A stretch of DNA of 10,786 nucleotides. It comes from a bacterium (GTDB lineage: Bacteria > Pseudomonadota > Gammaproteobacteria > Burkholderiales > Methylophilaceae). The notes beneath the pieces were generated by a model. The model was not told where the DNA came from, ran no database searches, and saw only the letters and a list, made by a program, of their open reading frames with translations. The position numbers and the translations under genes are program-made. Positions 1 to 5,732 of this stretch are shown one piece after another. The DNA lies in contig DAIDAS010000342.1 in the NCBI GenBank assembly GCA_027310505.1, forward strand, positions 1-10,786, given 5' to 3'. Numbering within the stretch: position 1 is the stretch's first letter; each line of letters starts with the position of its first letter.

Positions 1-432
1 CCTCAGCCGGTAGGTCACTCTGCCTGGGGCGACATGCTTGGCGATCGGGTGGTGTGGATGGTCAGCCAGCAGCATCAGAGCGTCGAACTTCACCTCAATC
101 CGCCATCTCTGGGGCCTCTGGAGGTGCGTCTTAGCATGAATGACGGGCAAGCGAGCCTGAGTTTTTCCACCCAGCACCTGCCCGTCAAGGAGGCCATCGA
201 ATCGGCGGCACCACGTTTGCGGGAAATGTTGGGCGAGAGCGGGATCAGCCTGGGTAGTGTGTCGGTGAATGTTGGATCTTTTACGCAACAGCAGCAGCCT
301 GATGCCCAGGCGCAGTCAAACTCGGGGCACTTTTCATGGATGGACTCTTCTTCTGCAAGTGATGCTTCATCAATACCAACGATCACTGCAAGCCTTTTGG
401 GCCGTAACGGCATGGTGGATACCTTCGCCTGA
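1..432 (+). CDS. fliK: Flagellar hook-length control protein FliK, C-terminal part (5' end outside window)
   Basis: The reading frame is open from base 1 to the TGA at 430-432, giving 143 residues; the true start lies upstream. The visible part matches the FliK C-terminal (Flg_hook) domain: the stretch VELHLNPPSLGPLEVRL is the family's most recognisable signature, and it is followed by a predicted helix-rich segment (PVKEAIESAAPRLREMLGE) and a GISLGSVSVNVG strand. The tail is Gln/Ser-rich and low in complexity (QQQQPDAQAQ, then SSSASDASS), as is usual after this domain. FliK is the secreted ruler whose C-terminal domain touches FlhB and switches export from hook to filament substrates. A strong terminator follows 28 bp after the stop, so fliK is probably the last gene of an upstream flagellar operon. 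The internal ATG at 34 lies within the domain region and is not a credible start. Confidence 0.9.
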   Translation, partial: PQPVGHSAWGDMLGDRVVWMVSQQHQSVELHLNPPSLGPLEVRLSMNDGQASLSFSTQHLPVKEAIESAAPRLREMLGESGISLGSVSVNVGSFTQQQQPDAQAQSNSGHFSWMDSSSASDASSIPTITASLLGRNGMVDTFA

Positions 433-459
433 TTCCGGTACTTCCTGCAGATACTTCTG

Positions 460-485
460 GGCGCCGAATGGCGCCTTGTTTTTTA
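460..485 (+). terminator. Rho-independent terminator after fliK
   Basis: A perfect 6-bp GC stem, GGCGCC (460-465) / GGCGCC (470-475), encloses a GAAT loop and is followed at once by TTGTTTTTTA (476-485). Stem, tight loop and T-tract are all present, which is the classical intrinsic terminator. It lies 28 bp after the fliK stop and separates fliK from fliLMNOPQR. Confidence 0.8.
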
Positions 486-509
486 GTACATTCATGCTGT
501 TACGATGAG

Positions 510-529
510 CCGCGGCCGTCAGGCCGCGG
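510..529. repeat. Perfect GC-only hairpin, possible REP-like palindrome
   Basis: CCGCGGCC (510-517), loop GTCA (518-521) and GGCCGCGG (522-529) form a perfect 8-bp stem of G and C only. No T-tract follows, so it is not an intrinsic terminator. It lies 24 bp beyond the fliK terminator. Its form resembles repetitive extragenic palindromes, but only one copy occurs in the window, so membership of a repeat family is conjecture. Confidence 0.55.
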
Positions 530-660
530 TCGCAACGCTCAAGCCCCGCCATCTATTCCGCAATTGGCCTACAAGAATGCCCGGTTACCAGAAAGGCACT
601 TGTTTTCTGTCGAAATTGGCGCTTACGTGACAAACAAGATAAATAAAACATCAAAACCAC

Positions 661-689
661 TTGTTTTTTATGAATTATAGCGTTATAAA
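661..689 (+). promoter_or_regulatory. Putative sigma70-type promoter for the fliL operon
   Basis: TTGTTT (661-666) and TATAAA (684-689) are separated by exactly 17 bp in an AT-rich stretch; the expected start of transcription is near 696, which leaves a leader of about 55 nt before fliL. The -35 box overlaps the third CTTGTTT motif (660-666), so a regulator bound to these motifs could control it. No FliA (sigma28) or correctly spaced sigma54 element was found in the interval. Confidence 0.5.
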
Positions 690-742
690 CCAACTCATAA
701 ATCAATCATGGGTTTAATCTGTCTGTTAAATCCTGTCCTTTC

Positions 743-746
743 GGAG
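743..746 (+). promoter_or_regulatory. Shine-Dalgarno of fliL
   Basis: GGAG at 743-746 lies 5 nt before the ATG at 752. An in-frame GTG at 746 overlaps this GGAG and so cannot be served by it, which makes the ATG at 752 the better start. Confidence 0.6.
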
Positions 747-751
747 TGAAG

Positions 752-1282
752 ATGGCTAAAGACGAACAGGCCACGGGGGCTGCGGCCGCGCCAAAAAGTA
801 AAAAAATACTGATCATCATCAGCGCTGTGGTCGTGCTGGTGCTTGTGATTGGCGGGGGCGCCGCATTCATGCTCCTGGGGGGAAAAGGCAAGAAACACGC
901 TGACAAGGAACATGAGCAGGCTGTCGTCGACGACGAGAACGCCAAACCTGCGCCTACGGTCGCGTTTGAAGAAAAGTTCACCGTCAACCTGCAATCGGAA
1001 GACGGTTCCAGCCACTACATGCAAGTGCCCAAGCTCGAGCTCGAAATGGCCGATGAGGCAGCCGCCAAGAAGGTGACAGAACGCAAGTCAAAGATCAGTG
1101 ACCGCATCAACAGCACGTTGCGCAGCAAAAGCATGAAGGAAATGCTCGAGCCGGGTAGCGACCTCAAGCTCAAGGAGGAGTTGAAGAAAGTGATCAACGA
1201 CACAATTGGAATCAGGCCCGATGAGGCCGCCAAGAAGGGAGTGAAGGAAGTCATTCTTCCGGCTTCCTTCATCGTGCAGTAA
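752..1282 (+). CDS. fliL: Flagellar basal body-associated protein FliL
   Basis: A 176-residue single-pass inner-membrane protein. A short Lys/Ala-rich cytoplasmic N-terminus is followed by one strong membrane segment (about residues 19-42, from ILIIISAVVVLVLVIGGG to AAFMLL) and a periplasmic domain. The periplasmic part shows the FliL pattern: an early strand block (FEEKFTVNLQSEDGSSHYMQ), a long charged helix (DEAAAKKVTERKSKISDRIN) and the C-terminal VKEVILPASFIVQ, which fits the family's usual closing strand. FliL surrounds or supports the MotAB stator next to the MS ring. It is the first gene after the 661-689 promoter and lies 26 bp ahead of fliM. The start at 752 was chosen for its GGAG; a GTG at 746 would add only two residues. 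Confidence 0.92.
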   Translation: MAKDEQATGAAAAPKSKKILIIISAVVVLVLVIGGGAAFMLLGGKGKKHADKEHEQAVVDDENAKPAPTVAFEEKFTVNLQSEDGSSHYMQVPKLELEMADEAAAKKVTERKSKISDRINSTLRSKSMKEMLEPGSDLKLKEELKKVINDTIGIRPDEAAKKGVKEVILPASFIVQ

Positions 1283-1308
1283 TTGATGGATCGGATGCAT
1301 TAACCGCC

Positions 1309-2301
1309 ATGTCTGACGATATCCTGTCACAGGAAGAGGTCGATGCCCTGCTCAAGGGCGTGACCGGCGAGCCTGATGCGGCCGATGACGCTGCTGCAGG
1401 AGCAGAGGGCGGCGTCCAGTCGTACAACCTCGCCTCACAGGATCGCATCGTGCGTGGGCGCATGCCCACCATGGAGGTTATCAACGAGCGATTTGCGCGA
1501 AACTTTCGTCTTGGGTTGTTTAACTTTACCCGTCGGACGGCAGAAATTTCGGTGGGTCCCGTCAGGCTGCTCAAATATGCGGAATTCGTCCGCAACCTGG
1601 TCGTGCCGACCAATCTCAACATGGTGCATGTCAAGCCGCTACGCGGTACGGCATTGATGATTTTCGACCCGAACCTGGTGTTTCTGGTGATCGATAACCT
1701 GTTCGGCGGCGACGGGCGTTATCACACGCGAGTGGAAGGGCGTGACTTTACACAGACTGAGCAACGCATCATCCAGAACATGCTGGGCGTTGCGATGGAA
1801 GAAATGCAGAAAGCGTGGGAACCGGTTTACCCGATCGAGTTCGAATATATCCGCTCCGAGATGAATACACAGTTCGCCAACATCGCGACACCAAGCGAGG
1901 TGGTAGTGGTGACGACGTTCTCCATCGAACTGGGTAACGCCGGCGGCGATTTTCACGTGTGCATGCCCTATGCTATGATCGAACCGATTCGTGACCTGCT
2001 CTACGAAGGCATGCAGGGTGACCGCATGGAAGTGGACGAGCGTTGGGTGAGTTTTCTTTCGAGTCAGGTGCAGTCGACCGAAGTGAAACTTGTAGCTAAC
2101 CTGAGCGAAGCGCAGGTCACCGTGCGTGAATTGCTGGAAATGAAAGTTGGAGACGTGATCGCGCTCGATATTCCGGAGTCGATCACCGCGCACGTTGAAG
2201 GAGTGCCAGTACTGGAGTGCGGCTATGGCGTGCATAACGGCCAGTACGCGCTCAAGGTGAAGAAATTTTTGGCAAACGAAGACAGCAGCTTAGCAGGATA
2301 A
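1309..2301 (+). CDS. fliM: Flagellar motor switch protein FliM
   Basis: 330 residues, the normal FliM length. Residues 1-16 (MSDDILSQEEVDALLK) are the conserved N-terminal peptide that binds CheY-P. An acidic, Ala-rich linker (about 20-38) leads to the middle domain, which includes the invariant GGDG loop at residues 133-136 (LFGGDGRYH) that contacts FliG. The C-terminal SpoA/FliMN_C domain (about 250-325; VTVRELLEMKVGDVIALDIP) pairs with FliN in the C-ring. FliM transmits the chemotaxis signal to set the direction of rotation. The start ATG has only a weak upstream purine motif, but the N-terminal peptide fixes it. It lies 15 bp ahead of fliN. All key motifs are intact. Confidence 0.96.
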   Translation: MSDDILSQEEVDALLKGVTGEPDAADDAAAGAEGGVQSYNLASQDRIVRGRMPTMEVINERFARNFRLGLFNFTRRTAEISVGPVRLLKYAEFVRNLVVPTNLNMVHVKPLRGTALMIFDPNLVFLVIDNLFGGDGRYHTRVEGRDFTQTEQRIIQNMLGVAMEEMQKAWEPVYPIEFEYIRSEMNTQFANIATPSEVVVVTTFSIELGNAGGDFHVCMPYAMIEPIRDLLYEGMQGDRMEVDERWVSFLSSQVQSTEVKLVANLSEAQVTVRELLEMKVGDVIALDIPESITAHVEGVPVLECGYGVHNGQYALKVKKFLANEDSSLAG

Positions 2302-2316
2302 CCAGAGCCCCGAGAG

Positions 2317-2763
2317 ATGGCAGAAGAAGAAGCCAACGCCAACGAGCAGTTTACTGCGGATGACTGGGCGGCCGCCATGGCCGAGCAGGCTGAAGCTGAG
2401 GCCGTAGCTGCGCCTGTAGAACCCGCTGTCGCCCAAAATCCACAGCCGGCGAACGTTTTCGCCAACCTTGCCCCGGAAGTTGCAGGGCTTTCCCCCGAGG
2501 CGGCCAGGAATCTGGAACTGGTCATGGATATCCCTATCCAGCTCACCGTCGAGTTGGGGCGTACCCGCATGCCGATCCGCAACCTGTTGCAACTGGCGCA
2601 GGGCTCGGTGGTTGAACTGAATGAATTGGCGGGCGAACCGCTGGATGTATTCGTCAATGGCTGCTTGGTCGCGCAAGGGGAAGTCGTTGTGGTGAACGAG
2701 AAGTTTGGCATCCGCCTCACTGATATCATTACCCCTTCCGAACGCCTCAAGAAACTCCGATGA
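2317..2763 (+). CDS. fliN: Flagellar motor switch protein FliN
   Basis: 148 residues. An acidic, Ala/Glu/Pro-rich N-terminal extension (about 1-50) precedes the conserved SpoA domain (about 67-143), recognisable from LVMDIPIQLTVELGRTRMPI, a LAQGSVVELNELAGEPLDVF core and the closing GIRLTDIITPSERLKKL. FliN forms the lower C-ring with FliM and docks the export ATPase complex through FliH. The ATG follows a GAGAG purine run. The stop overlaps the fliO start (ATGA, 4 nt), indicating translational coupling. Confidence 0.95.
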   Translation: MAEEEANANEQFTADDWAAAMAEQAEAEAVAAPVEPAVAQNPQPANVFANLAPEVAGLSPEAARNLELVMDIPIQLTVELGRTRMPIRNLLQLAQGSVVELNELAGEPLDVFVNGCLVAQGEVVVVNEKFGIRLTDIITPSERLKKLR

Positions 2764-3227
2764 ACCGTGTTTGCTCCCCAATGCGCACCTGTGGCAGGGT
2801 GGGGTTTGCCTGTTTGATCGCGTTTGCAGCGCATGCTACAGCAGCGTTTGCTGAATCAGCCACCCCGGTTCCCCCCACCTCGTTCGCCAGCTTGTTGCAG
2901 GTTCTGTTCGGGCTGGGCATGGTGCTGGCCGCGATTGCCGCTACAGCCTGGTTGCTGAAGCGACTGAGCCCGGGGCAGGTGTCGTCTTCTGGCGCGTTGC
3001 GCGTCGTCGGCGGTGTCGCGGTTGGCCCCAAGGAACGTGTGGTCCTGGTGGACGTCGGCGAAACGCGTTTGGTCTTGGGGGTGGCGCCCGGCCATGTCAG
3101 CACTCTGCTTCAGATACCACGCCCGGTTGAAGCGGTCGCCCAGAACCCCGATCCTGTTGCCAGCCAGTTCTATGATCGCCTGAAAGCGCTGATGGACAGA
3201 AAAGGCGTCATCCATGATGAAAAATAA
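2760..3227 (+). CDS. fliO: Flagellar biosynthetic protein FliO
   Basis: 155 residues. There is an N-terminal hydrophobic segment (about 12-31, ending ATAAFA before ESATP), which looks like a cleavable signal or first membrane helix, then a clear transmembrane helix (about 43-65, LLQVLFGLGMVLAAIAATAW). A cytoplasmic domain follows with the FliO pattern (LRVVGGVAVGPKERVVLVDV, then GETRLVLGVAPGHVSTL). FliO is the chaperone-like factor that stabilises FliP during assembly of the export gate. It is poorly conserved in sequence, so the call leans on topology, the GxxERVVLV motif and the position between fliN and fliP. It overlaps fliN by 4 nt and fliP by 14 nt. Confidence 0.9.
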   Translation: MNRVCSPMRTCGRVGFACLIAFAAHATAAFAESATPVPPTSFASLLQVLFGLGMVLAAIAATAWLLKRLSPGQVSSSGALRVVGGVAVGPKERVVLVDVGETRLVLGVAPGHVSTLLQIPRPVEAVAQNPDPVASQFYDRLKALMDRKGVIHDEK

Positions 3228-3960
3228 GGCTTTTCTGGCGCTGCTGCTGTTGCTGGTGCTGCCGAGCCTGGCTTGGGCGGAGGCCGGTATTCCTGCGTTC
3301 ACCAGCACGCCTGCACCCGGTGGCGGGCAGAACTATTCGCTCAGCCTGCAAACGCTGATATTGCTGACGTCGCTGACTTTTCTGCCGGCGGTGTTGTTGA
3401 TGATGACGGCTTTTACACGCATTATCATCGTGCTATCGTTGCTGCGGCAGGCGTTAGGTACCTTGCAGTCCCCGCCGAATCAGGTACTGGTCGGGTTGTC
3501 GCTATTCCTGACATTTTTTGTCATGTCGCCGGTGTTCGACAAGATGAATGAGCAGGCACTCCAGCCTTACCTGGCAGACAAGATGAACGTCATGCAGGCG
3601 CTGGACAAAGGCTCCGAGCCACTCAAGGCTTTCATGCTGCGCCAGACCCGGCAGGAAGATCTAGCCTTGTTTGTGCGGTTGTCCAAATCTCCGCCCTTGC
3701 AGGGGCCCGAGGCTGTCCCGCTCAAGGTATTGGTTCCGGCTTATGTCATCAGCGAGCTCAAGACGGCCTTTCAGATTGGCTTTGTCATCTTCATTCCGTT
3801 CCTCATCATCGATATGGTGGTTGCCAGCGTGTTGATGTCGATGGGCATGGTGATGCTGTCGCCGGTGACCATTTCGTTTCCGTTCAAGCTGATGCTGTTC
3901 GTTCTGGTGGACGGCTGGAATCTGCTGATCGGGTCTCTTGTCCAGAGTTTCTATACATGA
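3214..3960 (+). CDS. fliP: Flagellar export gate protein FliP
   Basis: 248 residues, the usual size. A typical signal peptide (MMKNKAFLALLLLLVLPSLA) ends at a likely cleavage site after AWA (residue 22), as in other FliP proteins. Four membrane segments follow. Two hallmark blocks are present: TAFTRIIIVLSLLRQALGT (about 65-83) with QSPPNQVLVGLSLFLTFFVM, and the C-terminal block from PAYVISELKTAFQIGF through VDGWNLLIGSLVQSF. FliP pentamers with FliQ and FliR form the core of the type III export channel. The start lies 14 nt inside the end of fliO; an ATG follows directly at 3217. The stop overlaps fliQ by 4 nt. Confidence 0.96.
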   Translation: MMKNKAFLALLLLLVLPSLAWAEAGIPAFTSTPAPGGGQNYSLSLQTLILLTSLTFLPAVLLMMTAFTRIIIVLSLLRQALGTLQSPPNQVLVGLSLFLTFFVMSPVFDKMNEQALQPYLADKMNVMQALDKGSEPLKAFMLRQTRQEDLALFVRLSKSPPLQGPEAVPLKVLVPAYVISELKTAFQIGFVIFIPFLIIDMVVASVLMSMGMVMLSPVTISFPFKLMLFVLVDGWNLLIGSLVQSFYT

Positions 3961-4229
3961 TGACGCCGGAAACCGTGCTGACCATCGCCCAGCAGGCACT
4001 GGGGATGACGATCATGGTGTCCGCGCCAATGCTGGGTGCTGCGCTGATCACCGGCTTGCTGGTAAGCCTGTTCCAGGCAGCGACACAGATCAACGAAATG
4101 ACGCTGTCGTTCATTCCGAAATTGCTGGTGATGGTACTGGTGATGGTATTGGCAGGCCCATGGATGCTGAACATGATGATTGAATACATGCGTCGCCTGT
4201 TTTCCAGCATCCCAACCCTGATCGGTTGA
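3957..4229 (+). CDS. fliQ: Flagellar export gate protein FliQ
   Basis: 90 residues, the family's standard length, with two transmembrane helices (about 17-37 and 53-73) around a short polar loop (QAATQINEMTLSFIPK), which is the most conserved FliQ motif. FliQ wraps around FliP/FliR in the export gate. Tandem ATGs occur at 3957 and 3960; the first overlaps the fliP stop, and either gives an almost identical protein. It lies 10 bp ahead of fliR. Confidence 0.95.
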   Translation: MMTPETVLTIAQQALGMTIMVSAPMLGAALITGLLVSLFQAATQINEMTLSFIPKLLVMVLVMVLAGPWMLNMMIEYMRRLFSSIPTLIG

Positions 4230-4239
4230 TGGCGCCGTT

Positions 4240-5037
4240 GTGATCAGCGTTACCTCCGCGCAACTGGATCTCTGGATCACGGCTTTTTTCTGGCCATTCT
4301 TTCGTATTCTCGCCATGATTGGCGCGTCGCCGCTGTTCGGCGCTCGCGGAGTACCGGCCTGGGTCAAGATCGGTCTTGCCTTCGTCCTGACCGTGGTAGT
4401 GGCGCCCGTGCTGGGCCCCATGCCCGCAGTACAACCTGCCTCTGCGCACGGGATGTTCATACTGGTACAGCAACTGATGATCGGTGTTGCCATGGGGTTG
4501 ACCATGCGGGTGGTGTTTTCCGCCATTGAAATGGCCGGACACATCATGGGTCTGCAGATGGGTTTGGGTTTTGCCACGTTCTTTGATCCGCAGAACTCGG
4601 CACAGATTCCGGTGATGGGACAGTTTCTCGGATTGGTCGCAATGCTGTTCTTTCTCGCAATCAATGGGCATTTGATGGTGATTACGGCACTGGTGGAGAG
4701 TTTCAGGGTGCTCCCTGTCGGCCTGCATGCATTTTCTGGCGAAGGCTGGCGAACGCTGGCGCTATGGGGGGGCGAGGTATTCCGTGGCGGAGTCCTGATC
4801 TCGCTGCCAGTCGTGGCCGTACTCATGATGACCAACGTGGCGATGGCTGTGCTGACGCGTGCTGCGCCTCAGCTCAACATTTTTGCAGTTGGCTTCCCGC
4901 TGACACTGGCGGTCGGATTTATTGTCATCTCACTCTCGATGGGGTATTTTCTACCAGTGTTCGGAACGATGTTCGAGACGGGTGTGCAGATGATGATGAG
5001 GGTCGCCGCCGACGCGAAAGTGGCAGCAGTTTTTTAA
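4240..5037 (+). CDS. fliR: Flagellar export gate protein FliR
   Basis: 265 residues, normal for FliR, with several hydrophobic helices throughout. Recognisable stretches are ASPLFGARGVPAWVKIGLAF near the N-terminus, GLQMGLGFATFFDPQNSAQI in the middle and the APQLNIFAVGFPLTLAVGF motif near residue 210. FliR completes the FliPQR gate and contacts FlhB. The start is a GTG: an in-frame stop lies at 4219-4221 and no ATG occurs between, so GTG at 4240 is the only reasonable start. No strong Shine-Dalgarno is visible, so translation may depend on coupling to fliQ 10 bp upstream. Confidence 0.95.
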   Translation: MISVTSAQLDLWITAFFWPFFRILAMIGASPLFGARGVPAWVKIGLAFVLTVVVAPVLGPMPAVQPASAHGMFILVQQLMIGVAMGLTMRVVFSAIEMAGHIMGLQMGLGFATFFDPQNSAQIPVMGQFLGLVAMLFFLAINGHLMVITALVESFRVLPVGLHAFSGEGWRTLALWGGEVFRGGVLISLPVVAVLMMTNVAMAVLTRAAPQLNIFAVGFPLTLAVGFIVISLSMGYFLPVFGTMFETGVQMMMRVAADAKVAAVF

Positions 5038-5055
5038 GGGACACAACACTGACCA

Positions 5056-5721
5056 ATGGCCAATACCGATAGAGAATTTGTGGCGCTGAACGCCTACCTG
5101 AACTTGATGAGCAAAAAGGGCGCGGATGAGGCCAATCTGGATCAGCGCAAGGCTTTTCTGTTGCGTCTGATACCACTACTTGCCGAACAACCGCAGGATG
5201 GGGAGTTGTACCGTAGCAGCGTAGATGAGGCGTTACAGGGGTGCGAGAAATCCACCTGGCCATTTCTGATGAATGTCGCGCTTGAGTATCAGCGGTTCTG
5301 GGTCAACGATATCAAGGCCATTGCGGCCCTGCATGCCGGTGGCGGCTACGAGGTTTCGCCCATGATGGCCACGGTTCCGACAGAAGACCTCAAAACGATC
5401 TGGAAGAGCCTCGACAAGGAACAGTTCAGCATCACCGAGAAGTGGTCGCTCAAGGCCTACGCCTCTGCATTGCGGCAGGAAGGGGCGGAGCAGGAAGTGG
5501 TGGAAACCCGATCCAGGCTGGTCAAGCTGCTGTTATTACGCTTGCGTGAGGTCGAGTGCAAGGATGGCGCCCATTATCGTGTAGCCGTGCATGCGACGAT
5601 ACCTCTTTTTGACATGAAAGAGACGCGCGACATGTTCCTGTTGGTTGTGCGCGAGTTCTACTACTTCTGGATGGGTGATCCAGATGCCGCCGAGCATCTT
5701 GTTCCAAAGATGCCAAACTAG
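5056..5721 (+). CDS. Uncharacterised soluble helical protein at the end of the flagellar operon
   Basis: I do not recognise this family. It is 221 residues, with no signal peptide or membrane segment, and looks largely alpha-helical and cytoplasmic. Two parts of the chain resemble each other: unit A (about 35-85) has LLRL, then YRSSV, then EYQRFWVND; unit B (about 160-208) has LLRL, then YRVAV, then EFYYFWMGD. The distance from YR to the ExxxFWxxD motif is nearly equal (25 and 26 residues), which suggests internal duplication. The gene lies 18 bp after fliR on the same strand, so it is probably transcribed with the export-gate genes, and a role linked to motility is possible but unproven. AAGGGA at 5036-5041 is 14 nt from the ATG, rather far; an in-frame TGA at 5050 excludes a longer protein. 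It ends 8 bp from the converging pap stop. Confidence 0.85.
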   Translation: MANTDREFVALNAYLNLMSKKGADEANLDQRKAFLLRLIPLLAEQPQDGELYRSSVDEALQGCEKSTWPFLMNVALEYQRFWVNDIKAIAALHAGGGYEVSPMMATVPTEDLKTIWKSLDKEQFSITEKWSLKAYASALRQEGAEQEVVETRSRLVKLLLLRLREVECKDGAHYRVAVHATIPLFDMKETRDMFLLVVREFYYFWMGDPDAAEHLVPKMPN

Positions 5722-5732
5722 GGCGTGCCCTA
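5719..5732. repeat. Palindrome shared by two convergent stop codons
   Basis: TAGGGC-GT-GCCCTA is an inverted repeat whose left edge is the TAG stop of the + strand gene and whose right edge is the TAG stop of pap on the - strand. In RNA it would fold as a 5-bp stem with a CGUG loop. No T-tract is present on either side, so any terminator activity would be weak. Confidence 0.5.

Larger units (their letters stand above)
433..751. other. Gene-free interval between fliK and fliL
   Basis: No convincing gene is present in these 319 bp; the short open frames have no family likeness, no good ribosome binding site and atypical composition. The interval holds the fliK terminator (460-485), a GC-rich perfect hairpin (510-529), three CTTGTTT-type motifs (599-605, 632-638 inverted, 660-666) and a sigma70-like promoter (661-689). 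From about 600 onward it is clearly more AT-rich than the flanking genes, as expected for promoter DNA. Confidence 0.7.

Noticed and set aside
564..581. Possible sigma54 element TTGGCC...ATGC upstream of fliL
   Set aside because: GG (566-567) and GC (579-580) are 11 bp apart instead of 10, and the -12 box is ATGC, not TTGC.
468..680. Small open frame of 70 codons between fliK and fliL
   Set aside because: It starts in the terminator stem, runs through the GC hairpin and the promoter, has no ribosome binding site and no family likeness.
600..740. FliA (sigma28) promoter or FlhDC box for the fliL operon
   Set aside because: No TAAA...GCCGATAA-like pair or convincing FlhDC box could be found by eye on the + strand.
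1639..2235. - strand open frame (198 codons) inside fliM
   Set aside because: Shadow of fliM, rich in His and Phe as expected from reversed codons, no start signals.
3951..4835. Long - strand open frame (294 codons) across fliQ/fliR
   Set aside because: Lies antisense to two well-recognised membrane proteins; composition rich in Thr/Pro/Met/Arg is typical of a reversed hydrophobic gene.
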